NCBI GenBank assembly: GCA_963556255.1
Contig: OY744608.1
Location: 6,018,182-6,082,181 of the forward strand
Length of the DNA stretch: 64,000 nt
Direction of reading: 5' to 3'
Source of the DNA: Allolobophora icterica
Lineage: Eukaryota > Annelida > Clitellata > Crassiclitellata > Lumbricidae
The position numbers were made by a program, and so were the translations under genes. A model generated the notes under the pieces. That model had not been told where the DNA came from. It ran no database searches and saw nothing but the letters and a program-made list of their open reading frames with translations. Positions 23,381 to 34,828 of the stretch are shown here, one piece after another. How positions within the stretch are numbered: the stretch's first letter is position 1; each line of letters starts with the position of its first letter.

Positions 23381-24651
23381 CAGTGTGATTCTCCTTACAG
23401 ATTTTATTTTAGTTATAGTTACAGTTATAGTTAATGGTTTTTCATTTTAGTTATAGTTATAGTTATAGTTAGTATTATTTTTTAGTTATAGTTACAATTA
23501 TAGTTAATGGCTTTTCATTTTAGTTATAGTTACAGTTATAGTTAGCATTGTTTTTTAGTTATAGTTACTGGACTTTTATTTTAGTTAATTTTAGTTAGTA
23601 CATAATTACAATTGTCCCCAATTGTCCCCTGATCCCTATATGGGATCTTCGATTAATGATCCCCTCCCTCTTGTCAACAACTGTCAAACATTCAAGGACC
23701 CCTAACAAAATTATGTCAGAAAATTACCCCCACCCCAGAAAATTTCTATGACTCTAACAAATGCAAGAAACTGAAATTGCCAAAAAACAAAATGTTGTTA
23801 TTAAGATTTGAATTTTACACTTAATGGCTATATACAGTAGTCCTACCTGTGGAATCACTGTCTGTCAAAGATATTTAATGCATTTTTCCATATTCAATTT
23901 GATTTTTACTATTAACATTTCTACTTTGAACATGAACGTGATAACTTTTTATAATTTTCCTTTTAACATAGAAAATTTAAATCAAAACAAGTTTCTCACT
24001 CTTTAATATTAGCAATAGAAAGAAAAAAACCATCTATCCATCAAAAAGAAACTCGAAATATTAGATTTCGAAAAGAACCCAGGATATTCGCAAAGAGAAT
24101 ATGCAGCATTTTCTCATTTTCTCATTTTAGCTGGGAACAGGATAATAAACAAGGATAAACGGGATAATAAACAAGGATAAACGGGATAATAAACAGGATA
24201 ATAAACAAGGATAAACAGGATAAACGAAGAAAAGATCACGTTTGGTTAGGCCTAAGTTACAAACAAAAATGAAATGGATCACTCATATTTATAAAAGACT
24301 TTCCGAATCTATGGTTGCTTTTTGATCAAATTATTGCTGACGTCAATTTGTCTTGAACACCCCTCCTCTCGTCAAGAATTGTCAAACTTTTTCAAATCCC
24401 TCGCCCCATTTTGTTGATATAATTGGTAATTTAAAATCATGCTCTTTTTCACGTTCTTATGTTTATCGATATTGCACTTTTTATTTCATTAACGAAAATA
24501 GCGACGAATTTTCGTTAGTGTTATTTTCGTTATAGTTATAATTATAGTTAATGATATTTTTTAGTTATAGTTATAGTTATCGTTAACGAAATCATTTTTT
24601 GTTCGTTAACGAACATTTTCGTTATCGTTAACGTTAACGAGAATCACACTG
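23381..24651. mobile_element. hAT element, 1271 bp, with GTTATAGTTA subterminal arrays
   Basis: Termini CAGTGTGATTCTC (23381) and GAGAATCACACTG (ends 24651), with a perfect 8-bp target duplication ACACAAGC (23373-23380 and 24652-24659). Next to the left end are three to four rounds of TTAGTTATAGTTACAGTTA (23405-23590). Next to the right end are GTTATAGTTATAATTATAG and GTTAACG repeats (24520-24640). No transposase frame remains. At 24135-24235 there is a short tandem of GGGATAATAAACAAGGATAA. Confidence 0.9.
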
Positions 24652-24659
24652 ACACAAGC

Positions 24660-25734
24660 ACATGCACGCGCACATACGCACACACAAGCTAACGGCTTGT
24701 ACACGTAGATATGACTCAGCATTAAGCATTGCTGGCTACACAATCTCCACAATCAGAACCCACTAAACAGAGCATGCGGTCCACATACAAAGAGCAGCCT
24801 GCAGTAATAATAGGCCTTATTGCAGTAGGCCTAACAGGTCTTTATAGGCTTCATATACAGATAAAAACATTTGCCTATCCGTTTTAACAACGACTCTTTG
24901 AATTAATGATTTCAAGCGGCATACAATTTCTCTTATATACAGCGCTCAACTAAAGGTATTATTGAATCAAAATTCTTTGCACGTACTCAACACAACAGTT
25001 TGCGATGCACAAAGCTATTGACATAACTGCAATAGCATCCTTTTTAACTGGGCTATACTGGACCCCGCTACCCCACCTCACTACAGATATCAATGGCGCC
25101 CGTAAGAAGCGGGCCGTGTAAGTGGAATGACAACTTTTAAACTGGGTCTATGTTGGCCACTTCTCCCCCACTTCGCATATGTCACCATCATATTAATCAC
25201 ACGTATTGTGAATGCCTAAGTATATGTATACGCTTGCTATTAAACGCTTTATGATCAATAGAGGCTCTTGCACATTGAAATATTTGGCCGGAGGATGAAT
25301 ACGTTGATGAAAAGTATGGCTTTGCGTTCGGCTTTTGAATAGCTTGCTTATGAAAGGGTTAACAGTCCCACTGGCTTCTTTACGGGCCTAATGGCTTAGC
25401 GGTGGATGGGGCTTTCAAAGGGGCGTCACGACATGGTGGCTTTGGACGCATAGAGGTGGATTTCTATCGAAGTAGGACTGTGTTAGATATTGGCGAACAG
25501 CGTTAAGTGTTAAGTACTTGGAGTTTTGCATTCAGGCTGGACTAGGTCATCTCGAAGACAGGTGGTTTAAGCGCAATAACTGGATTTTATCGTGACAGGC
25601 GGTTGGAAATATTAACACGGTGGTCTGTTTTGTGCGAAGCTAAGTGAAGTGTATACGGTGCGGTTAGGTTGCCGTTTATTTATGCCTTTTATAAGTCAAT
25701 TTCTTAACAGTTTTCCAAATCTTGAATAATAGGC
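24660..25734. other. Non-coding spacer
   Basis: No exon with family motifs and no terminal repeats seen. Confidence 0.5.
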
Positions 25735-26010
25735 TGACTCCTCTTTTTTGTCTTGTTTTTCTTGTCTTGTCTTCCTTGTCTTGTCTTGTCTTTAATCGTC
25801 CTCGATCCGAGAATTGGCAGCACCACAGATAACTTTGTTCCACCCATTTCTGTTTCTCGTCTCTTCCAATAACCGGGCGAATGATAATCCAGTCAACGAC
25901 TTTATGTTATCCGACGATGTTATTTTAGGTCTTCTGGAGCTCTTAATACAGGAACTGTGCCTCGGATAATCTCCTTCTCCGGACAGTCTCCACTCTTCTG
26001 CAGCATGTGC
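25735..26010 (-). pseudogene. LINE 3' end, minus strand
   Basis: Read on the minus strand with frameshifts, it gives EIIRGTVP, then NIKSLTGLSFARLLEETRNR and GWNKVICGAANS. This is the C-terminal tail of a LINE ORF2 (the D-N-I-x-x-W-T-G-L ... R-x-x-W pattern). It ends in an (AAGAC)n tail at 25745-25795. Truncated and decayed. Confidence 0.55.
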
Positions 26011-26504
26011 CTGGAATATGATAGCTTCCTCTGCTTGATCAATCCCATTAGACCCCTTTCTACTCCATTCTACTCAAGCGGTCTCTAACACCTACTCGAT
26101 CGTTTGGCTTCCCCACAGTCCTTGATATCCTGAGGACCTGCCGCACACACTACACTGATGAAGCCTCTAGACTAGGCTAACAAGTAGGTAAGTACCCTTA
26201 CAGTGCCTGATTTTAAAAGTTGTCCACATTTGCGAAAGACGCACCTGAACAATAGTGACTCGCATCTTAAAATACAATTGAATAACAGACAATGAAACGA
26301 TGAAAATGGCATTAGTGGTGTTGATGGCAATAACAGTGATGATGATAGTAGTGACGATGACATGGTCCCATAGCCTCCTCTTGCCATTTTAGATTTCAAA
26401 TTTTTTTTCCACAGTCCTACTACACCTGGATGTCTCCCTGAGTTGCCTCCTCTTGAATTTAAGTCTGGCTACGTCACTGCGTGGTCCAGTCTCTCCATAT
26501 TGTT

Positions 26505-26530
26505 TTTTGTTGTTGTTGTTGTTGTTGTTG

Positions 26531-26576
<46 letters not shown>

Positions 26577-26610
26577 CATCATCATCATCATCATCATCAT
26601 AATTTTGTTG
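26505..26610. repeat. (GTT)n-(ATT)n-(ATC)n microsatellite
   Basis: Three adjoining trinucleotide arrays ending 80 bp before the acceptor of the exon at 26690. Confidence 0.95.
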
Positions 26611-26689
26611 ATGATAGAAATGATGATGATGAAGGTGACGACGGTTTTGAAACAGCTTGATATTCATTGGTTAGTTACTCTGATTGTAG

Positions 26690-26959
26690 GTGCGCCGTGA
26701 GTACGCAGTGACTTCTACATTTGTTCCACTTATCGTCTTCCGTTCTTTCTACTCTGACTCACACACTTCATCATCGGCATCATCATCAGCAGCAGTATCT
26801 TCGTCATCGTTGGAGATGATGCATCGACGACGGGCCTCAGATGCCAGCCTCAGCAGCGTCGGTGCCTCTTCTGATGCAGATGATGGTGAAAAGAAGAAAA
26901 AGAAGAGAAATATCTTCAAGAATCTGATTCCGAAGAGAAGGAAACCTAAACTAAGCTCA
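26690..26959 (+). CDS. Penultimate exon of a long low-complexity protein gene
   Basis: A 270-nt exon: acceptor CTGATTGTAG (ends 26689), donor GTAAGG (26960), phase 0 at both ends; joins to 27623. It encodes a Ser-rich stretch, then EMMHRRRASDASLSSVG, an acidic patch and a strongly basic cluster (KKKKKRNIFKNLIPKRRKPK). R-R-x-S fits a basophilic kinase site. If transcription starts nearby, ATG 26816 or 26819 would be a start; a consensus donor at 26188, preceded by stops in all frames, could end a 5' non-coding exon. Otherwise the exon continues an upstream gene, possibly the Ig receptor as its cytoplasmic part; no membrane-spanning exon was found. Confidence 0.6.
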
Positions 26960-26989
26960 GTAAGGCTTTCTTTTCAGACATAGTGAGTG

Positions 26990-27245
26990 ACTGACTAACT
27001 GATGGACTGATGGACTGACAGATGGACTGCCTGACTGATTGACTGACTTTCTGACTCACTGACTCACTGATTGGCTCACTGTCTGACTCTCACTGACTGA
27101 CGGATTGAAGAAAACTGACTCACTGACTCATTTACTGATTGACTGACTGACTTTCTGACGGACTGACTCACTGACTGGCTCACTGTCTGACTGACTGTCT
27201 GACTGACTGACTGACTGACTGACTGACTGACTGACTGACTGACTG

Positions 27246-27277
<32 letters not shown>

Positions 27278-27315
27278 ACGGACGGACGGACGGACGGATT
27301 GAAGAACTGACTGAC
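26990..27315. repeat. (ACTG)n / (ACGG)n tetranucleotide array in an intron
   Basis: Interrupted ACTG repeats become a pure (GACT)n run at about 27183-27267, then (GGAC)n to 27297. Intron between the two long-protein exons. Confidence 0.95.
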
Positions 27316-27622
27316 TGATAATCATTTGCGCTACTCTTATCTGAAAGTGCTTGCATGTTCGCCAGAGGACACTGGTGTCATAGGATTTCTCAGAGATCTA
27401 GCTAATTCAGCCATGAAGGATCCTGCCACCGAAAACGATCAACGAAGTAAAGGTCTAGGCAAAATAAGGTAAATTAGGGCAAGGTAATTTGAGGATAGTT
27501 GGGAAAGGAAAACCAGGTAAGTAACGGCAAATGACATCATACCTGTTTTTGTTGGGCAAGAGTCATAAAGAAAGACTTTTAGGCCTATTTGTAATGAGTT
27601 CTACACAAACTGTTTGTTACAG

Positions 27623-30600
27623 TTGGATGATGTGGACAACGTTTCTGGAGTCTCGTGGATTCCCAACCCGATTCTCACCGGTGAAGCAGAAGAAAGCAGC
27701 GGCAACATCCACACGGAAAGCATCGAAAGGCCCAGTTACAAAGAACCACTGCCCTATAACGTTGGTTCATCGACCTCTGATCCTCAACCACCAAAACCTC
27801 CGCCTCGTCGCCGCAAACGGTCGCCGGAAAAGCTGCCCGCTACGGAAGGAAGCTCCCTAAACGATGAGACCTTGTCTCCCGTCGGAGCGTTACAATGCTC
27901 GAAACCTGTCATTCATTCACGCACCAGTTCCCATTCGAGTGGCTTTGAAGAAGGTTCGTCTTCCCTAACCGAAACCAGCGATGCATCCACGTGGAAGGAT
28001 CTCATTCCAAGGATCGCTGACCGTGTCGAAGGCCTCAGGTGGACCGGTGAGTCGTTGGGTGTCCGCACGACGCCAGCAAACCATGTAGCGCGAGAGATGG
28101 GGTCGAGCGGCGATACTTCTCCAAAGACCGCAAAGTCTGAATCAACCACGACCTGTGACGAAGACTTTCAGGTTTTTTCACCTGAGATTTCTCTCAGTGT
28201 TGAAGAGGTTCTCGGGGAATACTTCGCCTCCAAAGGCAGACTGTTAACCTCCTTCATACAGCCAGAAGAAGACACATCGGTACCAAACGCTTCGGCCGCT
28301 ACGATCCCTGTTCCTGACGCTCGATTATTTAATAGTAACAACCTTTCAGACAATCGCGACAGTCCTGAACTGATCTCACGCGAGAATATTAATGCAAGAA
28401 CTACAGCGTACATCACAATTGGCCAGGAGGCAAGAAATTTAGAACGCGAAGCAAACCAGTGCATCTTAGGCAGAAAAACTGAATATGAAAGTTTCTGTGA
28501 GCCCTTAAAACCTGATCTCGGTTGCGACTTGGAAATCAGGTCGAGTTTAAATTCATCGGATCGCAGTAATAACAGTTTCTTGAGAGGCGACGACAAAAGC
28601 AATTCTGAATCAAATTTGCGTTCGCATTGCGCAAACGAAAGCAGTTCTTCTAACCGAGCTTCGAAGGAAAACTTTGATGGAACTTGTACGGAAACAGAGA
28701 TTCGTAAAAGAGAAAAGTGCAATCAGTTTAATGACGAAACATTGTACACAAGAGAAGTTCCTGATTCGGCGGAACTCTTAAAATGTCAAGTCTATAATGA
28801 ATCCAAGAATGTATGCTCAACTGAAACTCCTTTGGTCGACGAAACTTCGGATATCGGACTGTCGACTATGTCCAGCTCATCAAACCAGAGAAAGTACTGT
28901 TACAGCTCAAGTACGTCTTCGACAAGTGATAAAGATTCACCAATTCCTGTAACCCCAGATCTGACAGAGCCAGGCAATTTAATGAACAAGAAAACCGTGA
29001 GTGGTGCTAAGGACAAACCACCTGTGCCTCGCAAACCTCGCAACCGTAGCGGAAATCTACAAGGCTCCAGATCACAATCGTTCCAGTCTCCAAGAAGGAC
29101 ATCCAATTCCACCACAAACGAATCCGTTGCTCAGCGTTCTTCGCAGACGGAACAGGAATCAAGAGGATCGCCGGAAAGGCGAAAGAATGTTTCTTTTGTT
29201 GTAAACGACGAGGATTTCGGGCGTTACCATTCCAAGCCGCACGGAATCGAAACCAGAATGGTCTTACCCTACACTGAACGTCAGAAACTTCCTGACCTTG
29301 GAGGACAATCGGACAGGGTCACTTCCGTCGGGAAATCTTGGATGGAAAGAAATTTTTCGCCTTCGAGAAAGCCAATCTTCCCAGGCACCAACAGGTTATT
29401 AGAACCCGGATTGGACGACCGTCAGTCAGGCGTGTCCAAGAACCACCAGAACGTGACCAAGAGCACAGCAGTAATACGCCGGCACTCCGATAGAAGGGAC
29501 AGGTTAGCATCAGAAGTGGCTGGCACATTCGGATCGAACCGTAACGTTACCAGAATCGCAACTAAGGATGCTATGACTGAAAGGTCGGCCTATCGTGACC
29601 TCACAGACTGTCCTGCCGCAAGGGTCTCAAACACACCAAGAGGGCGTGGTTCTGACGCATCGGAAAACATTACCACATCCAGCTATTCTAGAATATCTCG
29701 CAGTACGACGAAAGACTCTACTGAACCTCTGACAGGAACGCAGCCACTCCACAGACAAATCCAAGAGAGTCGGTACCAGTCAGAAGCTTCGCAGCGGGAT
29801 GTGGAGACCGATCTGGAACTGGCGAAGAAGTTCGAGGCCTTCAACGTCCGTCTTGCTGCCATGGCCTCAGCTGCTGCAGCCAAGCGATCACCCAGAAGCA
29901 TTTGCTCCGACACTGGAAAGCCTTTAGGCGGCTACCAGAAAGGAAAGTGGATGTCCTCAGATTGCATATTTGAAGAAGGCGGCAACTGCCATACCAAGGC
30001 GGCCTCTGTTTTCGAAGGCGAAAATAAGTCACTGTGGAAAGCAGACAAGCTACCAGCTTTCAGAGAAACCGAGAAGGCCAACTACCAGAAAGGAAACCTG
30101 GGTACAGGCACATCAAGAGGCATCTTGCGAAGTCGAAGTGAAGCCGACAATAACATGAAAGCCAAATATCACAGTTTTTTGGAAAGTAGAAGGCACTTGA
30201 CTTCAGCGGGCAACAAATCTGCAAATAGCGACGATGATAGTCCGAAGGAGAATCTCCACAGGACAGAAAATTCAACAGTTTCGTCGAAGACCGAACAAGA
30301 CCAGAGACTTAGCAGCAGCTTCGCTGATCTGAATCGCGGAAGCAGAGGCGATGAATTCGCTTCAAGAACATCCGATTCTCATGGCGGCAGTTACACCAGT
30401 CTGGAGAAGTCGGACACCCATAGGTCCGGTTCTGATAGAGGACTGTTTCGAAGCCACTCGAGAGGAGAGTACGACCAGTTCGATCCAAATCCAAAAAAGA
30501 CGCTTCAAGAACAGGGTGCAGAGCTGCAAGAACAGTTCTCTCGTTGGCACCGCCTAATTCAGCTATCCGAAAAGTCGAGGTCATTCTTCGACCCCAAGGA

Positions 30601-31705
30601 AAAGCAAGAGGAGAATTCCAGGCAACAGGGTTGCGACTTTCTTAGTAAAAGTTTCCAAAATAGTGCGCCTCTGGCGGCTGTTTCAGAAAGCGATCGTCTG
30701 CAGAACCAGTCAATCGATAGGACACCTGTTAGGATGGGAACTAAACCAATAGTTAGGCGACCAATGTCTGAACGCAAAGTCCAGGAAAAGAGCTCGGATC
30801 CAACTAAAAGTTCGGACGAATCTGCTCAGAACGACCGAAACGAGCTGGGATCCGTTGGATCCTTGGACAAGAATTTGGGAGGGAGACCGCTGAGGAGGTC
30901 ATTGTCTTGTGCCCAACCGCGGACGGATCTCTTTCCAAGGACTGCCATGGCTAAGTTCAACGATGACGGAACGCCAAGGTCCATCTTGAAGAAGACAAAG
31001 GCAGTGAGGTCACACAGCACAGGCTACAAAGCAGAGGAAGAAGAAGACGAGGACGATGACGATGACTATGGCCTTAAAGGGACCGAGAATGATCAATGCA
31101 GTGGAACAGACGATACAGTCCCACAACTTCTACATTCGTCACCTCTACTATCATCCGATCCGCCTGATCTACCACCAAACCGCCAAACAACACAACCATC
31201 TCCCATTCCATCCTACTTACCACCGCCTCAGTCGCCGAATCTACCAGCTTCGCCTCCACCACCCTTCCCATCGTCTCATCCACCAACTTCCCCATCTCAG
31301 ACCAGGACGTCGCGTTTCTTTCCACCACCTCTTCCACCCTCCTCTCCACCTCGTCTTCCATCGTCGCTCCTCCCTCCTTCCTCTCCTCGACGATTGGTCT
31401 CGCCGACGCTACCACCCTCTCCTCCACACTCCTCCAAGTCCCCATCACCAATATCGCCACCACCACTGCCATCTACCTCGCCACCTCCGCTGCCATGCAG
31501 ACCAATCCCCTCCGAAGCTTCTTCGTCGAGCGTCAGTCCAGGTTCAGATGTTTCCAATTCTTCGTCTGCTTGGAGTCCTGAGTCTGGATCGTCGAAGTTC
31601 ATTGGTCTGCAGAACCTTCAGAAACGTACGGCATTCCTCAAAAAGCGAAGTAGATCAGACCTTGGTGCCAATGCATCTATACTGGATGCTTTAGATCAGC
31701 ACTAA
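27623..31705 (+). CDS. Terminal exon, 1360 codons, disordered Ser/Pro-rich protein
   Basis: Acceptor TTTGTTACAG (ends 27622) opens a single uninterrupted frame of 4083 nt to TAA 31703-31705, phase 0 with exon 26690. No globular domain recognised; the composition is polar and charged. Visible parts: GVSWIPNPIL at the start; SH3-ligand-like PPKPPPRRRKRSP (about residue 55) and KPPVPRKPRNR (about 465); two likely helices, LELAKKFEAFNVRLAAMASA (about 732) and ELQEQFSRWHRLIQL (about 970); TPRSILKKTKAVRSHSTGY followed by an acidic run; a proline-rich region of about 130 residues (about 1175-1300, with FFPPPLPP); and the end QKRTAFLKKRSRSDLG. This suits an adaptor or receptor tail binding SH3/EVH1 proteins (inferred). 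Long single exons like this are usual for disordered tails. Confidence 0.8.
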   Translation: MDDVDNVSGVSWIPNPILTGEAEESSGNIHTESIERPSYKEPLPYNVGSSTSDPQPPKPPPRRRKRSPEKLPATEGSSLNDETLSPVGALQCSKPVIHSRTSSHSSGFEEGSSSLTETSDASTWKDLIPRIADRVEGLRWTGESLGVRTTPANHVAREMGSSGDTSPKTAKSESTTTCDEDFQVFSPEISLSVEEVLGEYFASKGRLLTSFIQPEEDTSVPNASAATIPVPDARLFNSNNLSDNRDSPELISRENINARTTAYITIGQEARNLEREANQCILGRKTEYESFCEPLKPDLGCDLEIRSSLNSSDRSNNSFLRGDDKSNSESNLRSHCANESSSSNRASKENFDGTCTETEIRKREKCNQFNDETLYTREVPDSAELLKCQVYNESKNVCSTETPLVDETSDIGLSTMSSSSNQRKYCYSSSTSSTSDKDSPIPVTPDLTEPGNLMNKKTVSGAKDKPPVPRKPRNRSGNLQGSRSQSFQSPRRTSNSTTNESVAQRSSQTEQESRGSPERRKNVSFVVNDEDFGRYHSKPHGIETRMVLPYTERQKLPDLGGQSDRVTSVGKSWMERNFSPSRKPIFPGTNRLLEPGLDDRQSGVSKNHQNVTKSTAVIRRHSDRRDRLASEVAGTFGSNRNVTRIATKDAMTERSAYRDLTDCPAARVSNTPRGRGSDASENITTSSYSRISRSTTKDSTEPLTGTQPLHRQIQESRYQSEASQRDVETDLELAKKFEAFNVRLAAMASAAAAKRSPRSICSDTGKPLGGYQKGKWMSSDCIFEEGGNCHTKAASVFEGENKSLWKADKLPAFRETEKANYQKGNLGTGTSRGILRSRSEADNNMKAKYHSFLESRRHLTSAGNKSANSDDDSPKENLHRTENSTVSSKTEQDQRLSSSFADLNRGSRGDEFASRTSDSHGGSYTSLEKSDTHRSGSDRGLFRSHSRGEYDQFDPNPKKTLQEQGAELQEQFSRWHRLIQLSEKSRSFFDPKEKQEENSRQQGCDFLSKSFQNSAPLAAVSESDRLQNQSIDRTPVRMGTKPIVRRPMSERKVQEKSSDPTKSSDESAQNDRNELGSVGSLDKNLGGRPLRRSLSCAQPRTDLFPRTAMAKFNDDGTPRSILKKTKAVRSHSTGYKAEEEEDEDDDDDYGLKGTENDQCSGTDDTVPQLLHSSPLLSSDPPDLPPNRQTTQPSPIPSYLPPPQSPNLPASPPPPFPSSHPPTSPSQTRTSRFFPPPLPPSSPPRLPSSLLPPSSPRRLVSPTLPPSPPHSSKSPSPISPPPLPSTSPPPLPCRPIPSEASSSSVSPGSDVSNSSSAWSPESGSSKFIGLQNLQKRTAFLKKRSRSDLGANASILDALDQH

Positions 31706-31865
31706 ATGTTCCAAATGGCTCCCATGTTTTGTCTCTAAGCCTTAGGCAACAAGTAGGTGCCTGGATCGCAATCAAGAAATCTCTAAAGGGCTACTCTTAA
31801 ACGACTGATGACTTGTGTATCATGATGGCGACGCTACTGAAGTTTCAAGCATGCATTTTATTTAC

Positions 31866-31871
31866 ATTAAA
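31866..31871 (+). terminator. Polyadenylation signal ATTAAA
   Basis: ATTAAA lies 161 nt after the stop at 31705, in AT-rich DNA. It is the common variant of AATAAA and the first candidate downstream of the long exon. Confidence 0.45.
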
Positions 31872-32199
31872 TATACTCGACCAATGAACAAACAAATTGG
31901 TCGATTCAATTACTTGTAGTTTCACTGATTCCGTGATTTGAAGATTCAATTATTCTTTGATTCATCGTCATTCATTCAGTCAGTCATTCAGTCAGTCAAT
32001 CAGTTTGTCAGTTACAGCGTTTTCTTAGGGAGCCTTGAAACTGTTCGATGTTGAGAGTTGTCCTCACCCATGACTACGTTTTTTTTATTTTTCTAGGTGA
32101 ACTCAGGTTGAGGATTTTTTGTTCCCCACAGTCTGTCTGGTTCATGGTCACACCTGATTTCTCACATGGTTCCATCTTAGGGATCCTACTCTGCAGTCT

Positions 32200-32770
32200 T
32201 TTCTTTGTCGATTTATGCCATGTTCTTTCTTCTTTGGTACACACCGCTCATCGGCATACAGAGGTACTCATGCAAGCGTCCATAGCCCAGCTGTAATGGA
32301 GCAAATGCTTCAGACATCGGAGTTAAACCCAGGGAGACCCATTTCAGTTGGCTTGGTAGTCGTGGATTTATCCGTAAATCGATCGCGGTCTACTTGCAGC
32401 AACGTTCCTGATAATCATTTTTCTACCACTGTGCGTTATTTGGACATGTAAGGCAATCAATTAAACTGTCCTTTCTTCCTTGGGGTACACCGATCATCAG
32501 TCGGTAGCACCTCTAGTGGGTTTTCTTGAAAAGGCGCTATATAAAAACCACTTATAGCTACAATCAGTACGATACTCAAACATACGTCCATAGCCCAATT
32601 GTAGTGGAGCCAATGCTTCAGACATCTGAGGCAATCTGAAACCCAAGAGAAACCCATTCCATCGGACTTGCGACACTCGACCGATCTGTAAAATCGATCA
32701 CGGCCTAATTCAACAACGCTTCTGGTAATTTTTTTCTTCTACTGCTGCCAGTCATTTTGGGATGAACTTG
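32200..32770. repeat. Diverged tandem duplication, about 250-300 bp unit
   Basis: The run TCCATAGCCCAGCTGTAATG ... CTTCAGACATCGGAG ... AAATCGATCGCGG (from 32279) recurs as GTCCATAGCCCAATTGTAG ... CTTCAGACATCTGAG ... AAATCGATCACGG (from 32585). The second copy carries an extra segment with a GGCGCTATATAAA tail motif at 32533. Confidence 0.65.
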
Positions 32771-32774
32771 GACT

Positions 32775-33439
32775 TTCCAGAATTGACTTTCCAGAGCACG
32801 TGGAAAGATTATGTCCAACCTGCTCTTATCACCAGAGCCAGACTCGCACAATATGCCGGTCGCTTACAACTCAAGCCTCCACGACCCTCATGCACGAATT
32901 TTAGTTAATGGCCACGCTGTGTATTCAGGACTAACACTTTCTCGCATAAATCAAAGGCTGAGAGGGCTGCTACACCGGAGGAACTGTCATGATGCAGCGT
33001 AGATACTTCGCAGTGGCTGGTTCAACTTTATGAAATAGGTCGTCTAGCAACCTGTAACATCAGCTCTCTGATCTTTCCTTTTCTCTATTCCGTAGGCGTG
33101 TGAATACCATTGTCTTCAATCCTGGTATTCGGTCATTAATACGGGAGCGCCTCTGGTCAGTGTCTACTGAAGAGAAACCAAATAAATCTGCATTAGATGC
33201 ATTCACTTGTGTGCAAAGCTACCACTGATCGGTAATAAAATTCAATCCAGCTAATTCTTCTAAAGGCTTTACGATGTTATCTCACAAGGTAAGCGCAAGT
33301 TCAAAGAAATTTGTTCTCAACTGTCGATCATTGACCCACACTCGGTGATCTTGTACTGCGATAGCGCAGGCAATGTATTTGAGAGGTAAACAAAGGCGCT
33401 ACATAAGTTTCTAAGTTATTATCTTACTTGTTGCGCTGC
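32775..33439. other. Non-coding spacer
   Basis: No recognisable exon. An AAAGGCGCTACATAA tail motif near 33392 suggests an old retroposon end. Confidence 0.4.
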
Positions 33440-33740
33440 AAAAATATTCTGAAATATATTGGCACTTAAGCCAAATTCACCAGTATGAATCACAGTCCGT
33501 GGTGTGGCCACGGACAGTTACACTTACAGTTACACCTAAACATACAATACAATCAGAGCCACGTCCGTAGCTGCTATTTATTATTTATGAAGGGATTAGC
33601 TTCAGGTCATTGTAATATTTTATTGTAGTCGTTGTGGCATATTTTTCTAGAGATAAGAACACGGAGGAATTAATTGTTTTCTTTCAAAAGATCTCTTACG
33701 TCTATCAAAGTTTGTTGTCAGGCTATATTTCTTCTTTCCG
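33440..33740 (+). repeat. Direct repeat flanking a precursor gene, copy 1
   Basis: Shares, in order, GCAAAAATATTCTGA, AGTATGAATCACAGTC, CAGAGCCACGTCCGTAGCTG and CAAAAGATCTC with 35510-35800, with moderate divergence. The two copies bracket the precursor exon at 34387-34828. Nature unknown. Confidence 0.65.
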
Positions 33741-33774
33741 TTAGAACCACTTTATATGGCGAGTCATTCTTACT

Positions 33775-34030
33775 AGAATGTCTCTAACCAACGCATTTGT
33801 ATCTTACAAACAACGCATCTGCCTCTTACAACAAACAAGGCATTTGTCTCTAACCAACAACATCTCTTACAACAAAAAATGCATTTGTCTCTAACCAACA
33901 ACATCTCTTACAACAAAAAATGCATTTGTCTCTAACCAACAACATCTCTATACCAACGACGCATTTTGTCTCTTAACAAAAACACATTTGCCTTTTACCA
34001 ACAACTCATTCTTCTCTTGTTAAACGCATT
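33775..34030. repeat. Minisatellite, unit about 40 bp
   Basis: GCATTTGTCTCTAACCAACA followed by ACATCTCTTACAACAAAAAAT repeats with two nearly perfect copies (about 33869 and 33919) and four or five decayed ones on either side. Confidence 0.8.
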
Positions 34031-34386
34031 TGACTGTATTATGATAAGGCGCCATAGACGTTATCAAGTAGTAAGCAAAATTATTTCTTGTCGTATACGA
34101 ATTAGAAACAATGATGAATGAACCTGACCCTGTAGATAAGTTTCCACTATATTTTTGGGGGATACGTGCCCGCCCGCCCCCCCCCCCCGAGTCTACGCCT
34201 ATGCATAAAACTGTCGCTGAAATTATAATTAAGTTTCAGAGAATTCTTTATTAATTAGATCTTAGAATGTTCGTTTACACAAGTTGATTTAATTTTAGAA
34301 TTAATTCATTATTGAACTACGTTGTAGAATTTTCGTCTGTCGATACTTAATTCCATTCTTGCGTCGAGAATCGCTGTCCTTCCATT

Positions 34387-34828
34387 CTAGCCACATATCG
34401 ACAGGTCGTCGAAAAAAGCATTCTGACTTTCTGCTTCCCGTTCCTCTTGCAGTAATGCGAATGCATCGACCGCACCCTGGTTTGTTCTCGACATGAAACC
34501 GAGGTCATTTCTGTTCTCGTTTCTCTTCGATGCTGGTCCACGTAGTTTCTGAATCAGGACGCCATCATTGGCTACCGCCGGAGCACAGGGACCTCTTTTC
34601 AGCAATTTCTTGTCCGACATTTTGGCCATGTCGTGATTGTTGGCATCAGCATCACCGCCATTGTTTGAAGAAGCCGACTGCTGGGACAGGGACCCAGAAT
34701 TATCCTCAAACTTGAGGTCGGAAGGCAGTTCAGATATTGATCTCGAGTCGACTCTTTTGCAGACGACAATCAGGCAAAACAGAAGGGTGATGAGGCCCTT
34801 ACGGTTAGTCCGTAACCACGAGACACTC
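34387..34828 (-). CDS. Secreted precursor protein A, main exon
   Basis: Open from an acceptor-like TTTAAAG (exon 5' base 34828, phase 2) to TAG at 34387-34389; 146 codons. The start codon must be in an upstream exon, not found. A hydrophobic segment, KGLITLLFCLIVVCKRVDSR, looks like a signal peptide; then SISELPSDLKFED, an acidic/Gln/Asn-rich propeptide and LLKR, a dibasic cleavage site, followed by GPCAPAV. A second SKR occurs about 20 residues on. The first 70 residues align closely with gene B (43432-44140); the part after the cleavage site barely does. This pattern suggests a precursor for a secreted peptide. Function unknown. It ends earlier than B, so it may be truncated or simply shorter. 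Confidence 0.6.

Noticed and set aside
28168..28722. 184-codon minus-strand frame (and others opposite the long exon)
   Set aside because: Shadow of the + strand 1360-codon frame, which has consistent splice phase and terminal signals.
33775..34030. Regularly spaced repeat that could suggest a CRISPR-like array
   Set aside because: Units are tandem and diverged, with no unique spacers, in a clearly eukaryotic setting.
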